From: Hermetia illucens
Lineage: Eukaryota; Arthropoda; Insecta; Diptera; Stratiomyidae
Direction: 5' to 3'
Assembly (NCBI RefSeq): GCF_905115235.1
Contig: NC_051850.1
Location: 25,297,010 to 25,361,009, forward strand
Length of the DNA: 64,000 nt
Of the stretch, positions 21,840 through 32,805 are shown one piece after another (the first letter of the stretch is position 1; the number at the start of each line of letters is the position of its first letter). Under the pieces are notes generated by a model. That model saw nothing but the letters and a program-made list of their open reading frames with translations, did not search any database and had not been told where the DNA came from. The translations under genes were made by a program, and so were the position numbers.

Positions 21840-22205
21840 ATGTCCAAATCCAAAATTTACCTCAATGTCGTTCGGCCTGTCGCTCTCCTTGGTGCTGAAT
21901 ATTGGCCGACTATAAAAAGCAAAGAATGTCGCCTTATGATAATAACAACGATACTATTACCTAAGACCGTGGCATTTTATGATAACATCCAAAATCAGGA
22001 TATCAGCGATCGACATAAGGTTGCACCGATCGTAGAAAAATTGCCCGAAAATCATTTTGAATGATGTGGACGGGCAATTTGCGCTGACGAGAACCCACCT
22101 ACTAAGATTGGTCTGACTGTCGATGGGAAACGACGGAAAGGCCCGCTGCAACAATGGTGGCATGATGCGATGTATGCTGATTTGGCGCCATGCAACTTTA
22201 TCCAA
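21840..22205 (+). mobile_element. LINE (family C), C-terminal fragment
   Basis: SKIYLNVVRPVALLGAEYWP, QDISDRHKVAPIVEKLPE and ADENPPTKIGLTVDGKRRKG form the conserved C-terminal run of family C (compare 46441-46885 and 51880-52505). Broken by frame changes. Confidence 0.7.
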
Positions 22206-22400
22206 CTCAGGCCTTTATATATTATATATGCGTCATCATCCGCGGTTCGTTGGAATACGCTCAAGCTCCCGTCGTCTATCTTGGGAGAGTGGGTTCCATT
22301 GCATCCCATAGTCAACAATGAAGTTGTAGCGCCACCCCAATGTGTGACATATCCACTGCACTTTCGCCTTTCGCGAACATTGCGTAATGGTGACAGACCT
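22205..22400. other. Short spacer, nothing recognised
   Basis: No motif seen. Confidence 0.35.
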
Positions 22401-24595
22401 GTGCGCTAACCAGGTTCTTTGTTTGAAATGGTATCAGGTCAGCGTACTCCATTGATACGTCGCAGGTCAGAAAGAACACTAGCATAAAACAGTCTGAACT
22501 TGACCTTGGTGTGGAGATAACTGCATTTCCAAATTTTAAACAGGGCAGCGAAAGCGGATCTCGCGCTGCTAGTGCGTCGGGCTACATCCAATTTGATGCC
22601 ACCGTTGGCAGAATTCACGCTTCCTGGATATACAAACATCGAGGCCTTCGATGATCTGTCCATTAACGAAGATAGGGAGAGTAAGACGATCCGTCAGGCT
22701 GAGAACTTTGGGTCTATTGGTGTTGGCTTCATTTATTTCCAAATCTAAAGCCAAGGTCCGCCACTCGGTTAGAAAACAAACATCCCCATACATTGAACTT
22801 TTCCACGTCCACTGGAAAAGGCAGCATGAAGAACATCACCGGTAACAAGAGAAAATAATATCGGTAAGAAGATTGAACTGGAAGGTTGACCCTGCTTTGG
22901 CCTCAAATCCCTCTAAGATTTTACCTTGGCGCAGAACGTAACATCACTGATAACAGTTATTAGTTTCTCCAGAATGCCCACGCGTAGAGTACGCCAGACA
23001 CACCCTGTTCACGCCATCAAGAGCTTTTTCAAAATCAATGGAGCACATGTGAAACAAAGCCTGCTCCTGTTGCTTAAGCTTCCGAAATGGTTCTTAATGT
23101 GCTCCAGGATTATTTTAGTTAATTATCTTTGTGACGAGGGGAACACGCAGATACGCCTCCAATTGTCACACTCATCATTTTCTTCTACTCTCTGGGTAAA
23201 GTATCTGATTCCCAAGATCCCGTATGAGTGGAAGTAATAGATATGCAGAAACTGCAGGTACAGCTATAAATAATTCTGTTGGGAGAACATCGAGCCCAGC
23301 GGCTCCATTCAGTGTGTGTGATTGATGGCTAAGATGTGTCCTATATTACTTGAGGGAACAGCCTGTCTCCGTATATTAAGGTGATTACCCTCCAGACGAA
23401 GAGGAACTTCAACGGATTGGGTGTTTTTTCCACCTTCAACTGCTCATCATCGTCGATGAGAAGTTGACCGTTAATGCGATCCCAAACAAGTTCTTTCTTA
23501 ATATATGGTATATACTGAAATCATTGCGTTCTGCAGTATCTCTCGCCTCCCTGACCAGCCCAAAAGGAGATTGCTTTTTTTTGGCGCGCACTATGTTGAA
23601 GTTGCCAGGATTTTGCACATCACACCCACCGTGCCTTCAATCAGCCAGTTCCTATCACGCCCGTTCGGAATGTGCTTGGCAACCTGCTTACCGAGAAAAG
23701 AGTATTTTTCATGACGGTCCAATGGTCATCATTTTCCACAGGTGGACTAGTCCGTATATCTGCCGTCGGAACAGCAAGATAGTTTTCCCACTGTCAAGCG
23801 ATAACTGGATTGTACAAGCTGTTAATGTTCGGGTTACAGCTCTTCAGTCCTGCGAGAAATGGCGGGCAGAACACGCACGATGTAAGCGTGTTATGTCAAT
23901 TCTAAAGTCTATTGAATATCGCGAGATGATCGATCTGATTGCTCGTGCTGTGTCCGTCAGTTGAAACCCGACTGACCTTATGGCAACCTCTGTGCTTAAA
24001 CAATGTGCAACCAATGGTGAGGGGGTGGAAACTACAAAAATCGAAATCTCCGACCAGGTCCGCGTTTCCCCAATACATGTTGAAGCAAAGTGTTGTCAAA
24101 GCAGCTGGCACCTTGGCTTTAGAAAGTCTCTCCCGAACTGCGTGCAATTGCTTGTAGAAGTATCCTTTCCCACTATATCGTAGAATTGTAATGCTCCTTA
24201 ACCTGGACCGGAATGTTGCAATCAGGGTCCTATCATAAACCAACTCCCAGGTCAAGAGAGCGCGTCTTGCGGTAGCCATCAGTAGCAGTTCGAGGCGGGA
24301 TTCGCGCCTGCTACCACTCGGCTTTTCAGAGTACAAAAGCAGTAGTAGTAGAGTAGTGTGGGAATAGGGAAAGGAGTCCCCCCCATGCTCCCATCACATT
24401 ATATCGCTCAGAATCACAAGCTTATATCTTTGGAATGAGTTGAGTTGACGAAAGCGAGCATTCTGGCGATCTTCGGTAGCGCTATCGATGAGCGTGCGCA
24501 CATTCCAAAAACCAATCACAGTTCGTTTTCGATAGCCAAAAGTTGAAGTGAGGTCAACCTTTATTGGAGGCGTTGTTAATGTTTGGGTAGCAGTA
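22400..24595 (-). mobile_element. RTE-like LINE (family B), near full-length fossil, minus strand
   Basis: Read from the right: endonuclease start (GFWNVRTLIDSATED, 24525-24480), FRSRLRSITILRYSGKG (~24225-24175), endonuclease end (GCTLFKHRGCHKVSRVSTDG, 24010-23945), RT with IDFEKALDGVN (23040-23008), and the tail NRPKVLSLTDRLTLP (22715-22670) and GSVNSANGGIKLDVARRTS (22625-22570). Same domain order as 48940-50880. Many stops. Confidence 0.7.
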
Positions 24596-24599
24596 AAGT

Positions 24600-25635
24600 G
24601 TAGAAATTAGCGCTAAGAGAATTTCCGTAGATACAACTGTTCGAAGCTATTAAAAAATGAATTTTATGATAGAATTGGACCTTTAATTAGCACTGATAAT
24701 ATGCCTCCTATTCCTCTACAGCTCAAACAGTTGACTTCTCAGATTATAGATAAAGATTCAATTAGAAATTGAAAGCAATTATTATTGTGCAGTTTCAATC
24801 TGTAGGTAGGTAACTTTGAAACAACAATTTAGACAGTTTAAGAAAAACCCGTTCGCAACAAAGTAAATCTAAATTAAACATAAATGAAATCATATGTAAT
24901 TCTGTGTTGTGGAAGAAATGTTATTAAACTTGCTGGTCAAAAGGAATTAATCAATATTCAAATTATTATCCACTCTAATTTGCAGCCCATATCTAAGTTA
25001 CTCTTTCCTTTTAAGGATGAACGTCATCCAAACTGTAACTTATTCAAATTAAAATTCTAATTTATTCCATTTTGAACGCACCAGACGGAAATCAAACAAT
25101 GATCTAGATTCAATGAGGTAATCTAACTGGTTAAAGTTTCACATTGAAATGCTAATGAGCAATCCCCAAGGTTAGGAAAAGGCTTAGTGACGTCACTGTA
25201 CAATTTGTAGCCAACATGAAACAAAGTTCAGTATCAAATCTCAATTTATGGCAAACACGTGAATTTGAATAGACTCTTCTCAGGCGAGTCCGACAACAAA
25301 TTGTCATGTTTCTTATTGAATATTGATGAAGTGATCTGAATATTTTATCTGTACAGATTGTCATCGTTAGGCGACTAAGAAAGGAGGAAAAGTATCTATT
25401 TATGTCGAAGAAGATATATCGATGCAGGAAATTTTATCTGAATCGGTGGTCTAAAAGGACTTATAACATCTACAGATGCTGCTAAAAGGAGAAGTTACGA
25501 CGATGACCCTGCATGCGGAACCAAATAATTCGCGAATCTGAGTTTTGTACAGTCCAAAACCGGAAGGAATTCAACTCCTGTTTGATACCTCTCATAAGCT
25601 ATTCCTGAGGGGTGTTCTAAGGGGTGAACGACGTT
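24600..25635. other. AT-rich spacer, no gene recognised
   Basis: Only short frames, with no recognisable motif on either strand. Confidence 0.45.
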
Positions 25636-25639
25636 CCTT

Positions 25640-27240
25640 GTCATCGTTATCTATTGGACACTTTCTGATGTTTAGCGCGAAACTATTAGCAGAGAACCAG
25701 CAAACCAGTCTAGGTTTGATTGAAGGGCGAAACAGTCAATGGGCATGACGCTATACCCATACAGTTGGCGCAGAGTAAACAGGGAGAAATAAGGAGGCGG
25801 GAAAGTCATTGATAAAAAATAAAAATAATAAAGTGCCTAAAATAGATCCTTATCGAACGCCAGACAAGGTGCAAAAGGAACAGGATGTGCAGATACGCGG
25901 CAGGATAAGAGGCAAGCAATTTTGAGTTTGGGCAAAAGTATCTTTTGATTTACAGTGTCGAAGTGTTTAGTGAAATCGGTATAAAGAGTATACATTTTTA
26001 GCCAGAAAGTTGGTCAATTCGAGTAGGTTAGAGAGAGTGGGCTCACATTTAACAGAACCCTGTTGTTCTTTCATTATGAGGTGGCCAAAGGTAGACAACC
26101 AGTCGCTGATATAACTTTCCAAGATTTTGGAACAGGAAAAAGTAGGACAGTAATGCTCAGCAAGTGTACAATCGTTGTTGAAAATATTGGAGAGGGGAAG
26201 GGAAATAAGCTGGCCAGTTTTAATTAGCAGGACCAGCATTGACGTCGAGATTACCAATGCAGTGCTCGATAAGGAAAGAGGGATGGAGGTGGATGGCAGG
26301 AGATACGATGCAGGCTGCATTCTGTCGTAGAAGAGAAGGGAAGGGAGGAGGTGGAACATAGATTGAGAAAAAGTACCGCCAGAATAAAGAGATAGTTGGA
26401 GGGAGTTAGCAGAGGGGCCAGAGAATTTAACGAAAGACCCAGATATAAGGGGGGTTGCAGAAGTCGGATTATGGGAGACTAGAATGGTTGGTGATGCGCA
26501 AACACTGGTCAGATATCCCTTTCTGGACTTATATATGAGAGATTTGACCTAGCACAGAGTTTTGAAAAAAATCAAAGTCAGCATGGGCTCCGAAAGGCAG
26601 GGACTTTTTCCTACTAGTACTTTATTGACGTAGTATTTTCTGTACGTCAGTTGGGATTCAAACTAACGGCGAAGGACAGAGGAAACGTAACTGGGAAGAA
26701 GATTTGATAGAATGGTATAGAAGGTGCTGAGTACTTAGTCGGGTGTTAATCCGGAGAAGAGTGACCATCAAATTCGCGAACAGGATTATGGCCGTCAGGA
26801 GCAACGTAACAAGTGTCATAAGGGGATTGTTTGCGTTACACAGGACGGTTGGACAGGGTAAGTTCAAAAGTGCAGTTTAAGTGATTTCTGGAAAAGTTCA
26901 ATTGTAGGGCCGCACAGATGTTCGTGAAAGATGATAAAGGAGAAGAACAATGGGAGGAGTTATTGGGAAGAGAAGGAAGGCAGGGAGTGGTAGGCCCAGA
27001 GCGGTGAAGGTCGCTCCAGAGGATGAAAGGAAGAGATGGGAACAATATGACTAGTACTTCTGATAATTTGTTGAAGAAACCTTGAATAGGAGAGGGGGAT
27101 TAGGAGGGGGAAACAAGATATAATAAAGGGACGTGCGTTTGGGGGAATATGCTGACAGAATAGTAAGTGAAAAAGGATGAGAAAAAAATGGTTTCTGCTC
27201 GGAAAGAAACTTGACAGCTATCGGGGCAACAAAATAAGTA
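25640..27240 (-). mobile_element. Jockey/CR1-like LINE (family E), minus strand
   Basis: Read from the right: endonuclease part (PFSLTILSAYSPKRTSLYY, 27190-27130), linker, RT entry (ESYISDWLSTFGHLIMKEQQG and PTLSNLLELTNFLAKN, 26125-25985) and a C-S-A-N-type RT remnant (~25690-25650). The palm with the catalytic box is mostly lost. It ends about 40 bp from the poly(A) site of gene 4. Confidence 0.65.
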
Positions 27241-27283
27241 ATATAATAAGTAGCAATGGAGACACTTTGCAAATCAAATTTAT

Positions 27284-27289
27284 TTTATT
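27284..27289 (-). terminator. Poly(A) signal of gene 4
   Basis: TTTATT on + (AATAAA on -), 34 bp after the stop; a second overlapping one lies at 27279-27284. Confidence 0.7.
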
Positions 27290-27322
27290 TCGTTCTCATT
27301 CAGTCCTAATATAAATAATAAT

Positions 27323-27900
27323 TTAAGCACGTTTTTTCAACAAGATAGGAGCACCCAAACCATTAAGTCCAAGTGGCAATGAACTTACAGCTGGGGCAGC
27401 AATGATGTTTTGTCCCAGGATTCCAGCAGAAAGAGCGGATGGAACAATACCTTGGCCGAGAATTCCAGCATTAAGACCAATTGGGACGACGCCAGCTGAA
27501 AGTGGAGAAATTGGAGCAGCAATTGAAGCAGCAGTAAGTGGAGCAGCGATTGATGATGCAATAGCTGGAGCAGCAATGACTGAAGCTGGAGCGGCAATTG
27601 AGGCACCGAGAAGAGGGTTGGCAATGGAGGCGGCGGCAAGTGGACTAACAATACGGGTTGCAAGAGCTGGAGCAACAGAAGCGCCAATCCATGGTGCAAC
27701 AGAAGCACCAACCAATGGAGAAACGGAAGCACTAATTGCTGGAGCAATTGTAGCACCGACAGCTGGGGCAGCAAGAAGTGATCCAATTGGGCTGGCTGAT
27801 GCAGCGGCGATAAGAGCAAGTCCTAAAATTACGAATTTCTGGAAAGGATGTTCGTTATTAAACAATGAGTCCTGATTATATATTTCCAACTTCTTACCAT
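27323..27900 (-). CDS. Secreted AAPA-repeat protein, copy 4 (two exons)
   Basis: Minus strand: ATG 27900-27898, 59-bp intron 27897-27839 (GTAAGA...TTTCCAG), exon 2 27838-27323. It codes for 172 residues, the longest copy. The plan is the same as copies 2 and 3 but with one extra 8-residue unit (SVAPWIGA beside SVSPLVGA), which brings a Trp, and one Arg in ALATRIVSP. It ends ILLKKRA. The signal peptide (MKFVILGLALIAAASA) is identical to copies 2, 3 and 5. It pairs with copy 5 by shared residues (SVSPLVGASVAPWIG, PAV before SSLPLG), so an older split separates the + and - pairs. Confidence 0.87.
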
Positions 27901-27942
27901 TTTGATAAGACTTGAAAGTGTTTTCGTCTGAAGCGAAATTTA

Positions 27943-28119
27943 ATTGATACAGTTTCCATCATGAACGCACTATTTATACGCAAAATTTTAATTTCAATGT
28001 CTGTCAACCGGTTGGGTGTTTACATCGGACTTCTCATTGACTGATGTATAAATTGAGTTTTTCAGACGACGAAGATGTTTCACATGATTTTCACGGGTAT
28101 TAGATTTCATCACTTTATT
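27943..28119 (-). promoter_or_regulatory. Promoter of gene 4 (distal block, Grh-like site, TATA, Inr)
   Basis: On the minus strand: AATAAAGTGATGAAATC (28119-28103), AACCGGTT (28013-28006), TATAAATA (27978-27971) and Inr TCAA with +1 A at 27945. Core spacings are 35 and 33 bp. Confidence 0.8.
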
Positions 28120-28124
28120 GTAAT

Positions 28125-28365
28125 TTTTTGGTATACCATGGTTGGATTGCAATTGAAGGAAGTCAGAGTAGCCAAAGATAAGTTTTTTTCTTGATTAATT
28201 TTTTTCCTGTCTCTTTTGGCATCGTGGTTGAAATGTGAAGAATTGTGTTAGCCAATGTTTCAAGAAAATTAAGGAAGTGTATTTAACGAGCTTATCTAAA
28301 ACCATTTTTTTTTGTCATCAGACACATTGAAAAAGGAATGGCAATTTATGTATTACATTGAATTT
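28125..28365. other. Far 5' flank of gene 4, no gene seen
   Basis: Contains CTGACTTCC-like sequence on the minus strand that matches the far flank of genes 2 and 5. Confidence 0.4.
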
Positions 28366-28369
28366 AATG

Positions 28370-28520
28370 ACGAAATCTATGAGTGATACCACGACCGTCT
28401 GGCTGTGGATAAAATCCAGATCAACAGGTTGCGGTAGGCTAGTGAGTTAATCCGTATGGGAGAGAATGATCCAGCCCGGAAAGTCTATAAGGGCAATATC
28501 TATGGAAGAACACTTTCAGC
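28370..28520 (+). mobile_element. LINE (family G), C-terminal scrap, plus strand
   Basis: IYE.YHDRLAVDKIQINRLR, then ELIRMGENDPARKVYKGNIYG. Ends abruptly at ~28512. Confidence 0.6.
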
Positions 28521-28529
28521 ATAGCCCAG

Positions 28530-28850
28530 GTTCAGTATTCGGGTGGATTTGGTGAGGATGGTGTCTTCTGCATTGACATAAGCATCGCGGATCACTCTTT
28601 CCAAGGCCAGGTAACAAATGATGCATTGTGATGATGGTGAAGGGTTTCGATAGTGACTCTGCTGCTTTTATCTGGCGTTGTATATTGTTCAAGGTCAGCC
28701 TAGTCAGTCTTATTAGTTTGCTCGGGGCAACAACTTCTGTCGTGACCAGGTACGAGTTTACTCTGGCTATGTTATCATAGGTGGCCTTAAAGTCGATGAA
28801 AAGTTAGTGTATTATCATTCTGCGTCCTAAAAGAACTACAGTGCCATTTT
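28530..28850 (-). mobile_element. LINE (family G), RT scrap, minus strand
   Basis: FIDFKATYDNIARVNSYLV (28805-28750), PSKLIRLTRLTLNNIQRQIK (28725-28670), then a PHHLLPGL-type region. It abuts the plus-strand scrap of the same family, so an inversion or two insertions must be assumed. Confidence 0.6.
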
Positions 28851-29817
28851 TGTTGGTTGCAGTGAACCTGCTAACTATGGTATGTCTAACAATTTTAATA
28901 TATTTTCTACTTCCAAGTATTTAAACTTGGTATCTGGTGTTAAATATTCTGCCAGATGCCTTGTCCTATTGTGCACAAGTGCCGGACACTGTCCCAGATC
29001 GTGTATGGACAACAGTAACCATGAGTATTCCCACTATAATCCGGAAGGTTTTCTTCGTGGGGCTTAAACATTCCTTCCTGCACTTGGGTTCGTATCCCTC
29101 AATAAGCTACCTAGACTGCTCCATGTCAAGTAAGTTCGCCTAGTATAGTTGCCCCAGCGGTCCCTTCTCATTTTCCCAATTCCACAGAAGAGTACTGGTC
29201 CATCTAGAAGCGCCTCTCTTGCCTTCCTGGCCAGTTTGCCTGCCCATAGACAGAATATAGATTCCCCCCGCCGCCACGCTGGTACTCTCGGACATCTGAA
29301 AATCGCTCTCCTTACCTAATCTGTATGTGCAAATGAAGATGAGTCAATGCCAGAAGGACATCCAGGGGTCCAATTGGGCATGTTATTATTGCCCCACTGA
29401 TACACATGCGAGCCAATCTTTGAAGTTTATGTAACTCTCTAACTATTGTGTTAATTTGTGTTCTTTCTGGCCAGATTATCCCCCCCCCCCCGCATAGGAG
29501 TTCAACAACTACCATACTGTACATAGGCTTGATAGTACCCTACCCTATGAGTAGCCTTGAGTAGTATTCATGATAATAGAATTTGTGCCTGTGCCTACTC
29601 TTTAATCACAGCATCTTGTATCTTCGTGTGCAATCTGCTTGGTCCGAAGTATTTAAGGTAAAAAGAATCCTTTCGGAATAAAGACCACTTTTGCTTGCCT
29701 TGATGTCCTTGGTGTATTTCCCAAGGCTATGCTGCCTCCTAGCACTCTTAGAAGAGAGTCTAAAATGATTTCTAGGCATTTCTGATGCCCACCTTAACTC
29801 AGCTTCCGAACATACTA

Positions 29818-30750
29818 CTGTGATCAAAAAGTTAGGTGAAATTGTCATTTGAAACTCCCGGGCATTGGGAAGACAAGTAAATTTTTTTTCCTAGGTTCCT
29901 AGGACTGTCTATAACCTTTGCCAGGCGTCTGTTTGTCAAAAGGTTTAATTATCTCCGAGTTACATGGGTTTTTGTAAAGAACCAAAAGTGAATTTTTCGA
30001 TTTTTTTTAAAAAAAAACGTCGATTTTTTGGTAAAAAGCGTCGCGTTGATGTGCGTGAAACTTTGCTGCCTAACTTTCGGGACGACTTGAAATGCATCAT
30101 TACTAGATACGAGACTGGGATTTACGCATACGACCGTGAAACCACCGACCAATCCAGCGAATATCGTGCAAAAGGTGAAGGAAAACCGAAAAGACTACGG
30201 CAAACTCGATCGAAAATCAAGGTCATGTTGACAGTTTTCGTTGATTATCATGGTGTGGTGCATTATCAATTCCTTCCACCGGGCCAAACTGTCAACAAAG
30301 AATATTATTTGAGCGTTATGCGTCGTTTGCGTTAAATTATTCGTCTGGAACCGCTGGAATTATAGGCGAACAAGTCTTGATTCCTTCATCACGATAATGC
30401 ACCATGTCATACTGCATTGGTTCTTCGCGACTTTTTTGCCAAAAATTCGACTCATATCATTCCGCAACCACCGTATTTGTCGTCCGACTTCTGCCTAATC
30501 AGGAAACTCAAAAGACCAATGCGGGGACGCCGTTTTGACACGATTGGGGAAATACGAACCAAATCGAACAAGGTCTTGAAGGCTATGCCGAAAAAAGACT
30601 ATTCCCACTGTTTTCAGGACTGCAAAAAAACGTTGGCAAAAGTGCGTTTTATCGGACGAGGATTACTTTGAAGGGTTCATCCCCTTCAAGAGAAGAATAG
30701 ATAAAGAATTTCAATTTTATAAACGAATTCGCCTTACTTTTCGATCACAG
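29818..30750 (+). mobile_element. mariner-type DNA transposon, both ends present
   Basis: 933 bp flanked by a TA target duplication (29816-29817 and 30751-30752). The left end CTGTGATCAAAAAGTTAGG is inverted at the right end (CCTTACTTTTCGATCACAG) with two mismatches over 19 bp; a weaker match runs to ~26 bp. Whole mariners are near 1.3 kb, so ~350 bp is missing, mainly the N-terminal DNA-binding part. It sits inside a minus-strand LOA LINE. Confidence 0.85.
29964..30671 (+). pseudogene. mariner transposase, catalytic core remnant
   Basis: ETGIYAYDRETTDQSSEY, then a basic stretch, KVMLTVFVDYHGVVHYQFLP, PGQTVNKEYYLSVMRRLR and a stop at ~30333; then FLHHDNAPCHTA (~30387), FFAKNSTHIIPQPPYLSSD and KLKRPMRGRRFDTIGEI. 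In family terms the first catalytic Asp of GDE is Tyr (RYE), the second (HHD) is kept, and the third lies 30 residues on rather than 34 because the SPDLAP stretch is shortened. No helix-turn-helix domain remains. Not functional. Confidence 0.85.
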
Positions 30751-30939
30751 TAGTTCCTCCTTTTTTCCGTTTCAGTTCTGCTTTCTTCCTCTTTTGTTCA
30801 TTTTTGGGGTATCAAGCAAAATATTATCGCCATGGAGTAAGACTCGGGAAATGAGTTTTGAGAAATAGAAGTACCCTGAGCTCCTCATTCTAGGCGAATG
30901 TCCCATCTTCCTTCTTCAGACCGGCAGAAGATGGGATTG

Positions 30940-32160
30940 AATCATTCTGTGGTTTGTTTAATAATTTCACAGAATTCCCTGAAGCTAACCGAGAAGAAAC
31001 GGTAGCGCCTTCCTCTCAAAGAACTTCATCAGTCTGTCATCCTACTCCGGTGGGATCAGAATGTCGCCTGCTGGGAAGTGGCCCAATGCCACCACTAACT
31101 CCCGAATTCTCTCCTCGGCTTCTAATGGAGCGTAGACATCCGCTAGGTCCCTGGCCAGGAACTCTGAAATATATATGTATATATATATATTACATTACGT
31201 TGAAGGATGATGCAAGCTCTTGATCTTTCGCAAGAGCAGTCTCAAACTACTTGCTTGCTGACCATGAATCTGCCACCGGTGCCCGCCGAGTCCTTGATTC
31301 AGCACTACCCAATGCTATTCTTACAGATTGCCCTTGGAATCAGCCAGATGCAGCTCTTTCATGATGAAGGTTTACCTGAGCCCTCTTAGTGGTGCTCATT
31401 GGCTCCGCTAGTGTTTGGAGCTCTTTTCCACTTTCGGAGAAGCATCCTTCCTCTCTTCCAACATGGAACTTTTTTGTCGCTGTTCACTGTAAGCCACGGA
31501 AGGTCAGGTCTACTTCCCTGCTTGATTCTATCCTTTCAGAATCTATTACCCCCGAGATTTTTCAACCGGTGTCTCCTCGGAAGAATTTTTTCTGTTTTGG
31601 CTTCTGCTCCCTCCAATTCAATGAAGTTTGCTGTAATCTAGTCTTTACTTATTACTATTTGTTCTTCACTTCCCTAGCGACTGCATCCCTGTGTTTAATC
31701 TTCATACAAAATTTCTTTTCTAGAACTCTCTCTTCTCAACTTCCCCTCCTCAATCATTTCATGGCTCCCTTACTACCTAGCAAACCCTACTTGGAAAGAT
31801 CTTTTCTCGCATTATAGACTGCGGTTCCAAAATGTCCAATTTTATCTTACATTCCACCTCCGACTTTACTTCAATCCAACTCCGCTTGGAACTTTTCAGT
31901 TCCTAACATATTCATAAGTATGCAGAATGTACATAGTCGGATATATTTACACTATCAGCTATGAGCTTATTAAAAAGGAAATCCACAAAATCTTTTAATC
32001 CTGAAGGAAAGCTTCCTGTTTCCAAATTCTCATGTTTGGGTTGGTGATCCATAGGAGGAATTAAATAAGCTCATTAAATTTGACGACTGTCCATGAATTC
32101 GATATATTACAGTGGGCAAGGACATCTTTTAAAAGAGAAAGTAGAAACAAGAGGAAAGAG
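30940..32160. other. No gene recognised; TA microsatellite
   Basis: Includes ATATATATGTATATATATATAT near 31170 split by one G. A 142-residue pyrimidine-rich + frame at 31389-31817 looks like a composition artefact. On the minus strand a basic stretch (31580-31400) may be a further old LINE relic, not identified. Confidence 0.4.
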
Positions 32161-32182
32161 TATACTTCGAATATCAAATTAG

Positions 32183-32188
32183 TTTATT
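32183..32188 (-). terminator. Poly(A) signal of gene 5
   Basis: TTTATT on + (AATAAA on -), 34 bp after the stop. Confidence 0.7.
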
Positions 32189-32221
32189 CCTTTTTCAGTC
32201 AGTCCTAACTTAAGTTATAAT

Positions 32222-32763
32222 TTAAGCACGTTTTTTCCACAAGATAGGAGCACCCAAACCATTAAGTCCAAGTGGCAATGAACCTACAGCTGGAGCGGCA
32301 ATGATGTTTTGTCCCAGGATTCCAGCAGAAAGAGCGGATGGAACAATGCCTTGACCGAGAATTCCAGCATTAAGACCAATTGGAGCGATGCCAGCTGAAA
32401 GTGGAGTAGCGATTGATGATGCAATGGCTGGAGCAGCAATGACTGAAGCTGGAGCAGCAATTGAGGCACCGAGAAGAGGGCTGGCAATGGAGGCGGCGGC
32501 AAGTGGACTAGCAATACGGGTTGCAAGAGCTGGAGCAACAGAAGCACCAATCCATGGAGCAACAGAAGCACCAACCAATGGAGAAACGGAAGCACTAATA
32601 GCTGGAGCAATTGTAGCACCGAGAGCTGGAGCAGCAAGAAGTGATCCAATTGGGCTGGCTGATGCAGCGGCAATAAGAGCAAGTCCCAAAATTACGAATT
32701 TCTGAAAAGGATGTTCGTTATTAAACAATGAGTCCTGGTTATATATTTTCAAATTCTTACCAT
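32222..32763 (-). CDS. Secreted AAPA-repeat protein, copy 5 (two exons)
   Basis: Minus strand: ATG 32763-32761, 59-bp intron 32760-32702 (GTAAGA...TTTTCAG), exon 2 32701-32222. It codes for 160 residues. It keeps the Trp-bearing SVAPWIGA unit of copy 4 but lacks about 12 residues of the APLTAASIAAPIS segment, so IASSIA runs into TPLSAGIAPIGLNAG. It ends ILWKKRA, and this Trp in the tail is shared only with copy 1. Signal peptide as in copy 4. The in-frame gain and loss of whole repeat units suggests slippage or unequal pairing within exon 2 while the ends stay fixed. Confidence 0.87.
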
Positions 32764-32805
32764 TTTGATAAGATTTGTATGTGTTTTCGTCTGAAGCGAA
32801 ATTTA

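Larger units (their letters stand above)
28870..30935 (-). mobile_element. LOA/I-type LINE fossil, minus strand, split by a mariner
   Basis: Read from the right: N-terminal linker before the RT (GLKKEDGTFA.NEELRVLL..THFPSL, 30920-30830), then the mariner (29818-30750), RT entry (VCSEAELRWASEM, ~29815-29775), LHKLQRLARMCISGAIITCP (29420-29360), HLHLHIQIR, and the C-terminus (GIRTQVQEGMFKPHEENLPD with the LGQCPALV knuckle end, ~29100-28960). Same group as 62260-63606. The RNase H core is mostly missing. Confidence 0.7.

Noticed and set aside
31389-31817. 142-residue plus-strand frame as a gene
   Set aside because: Pyrimidine-rich composition artefact with no domain, signal or splice context.
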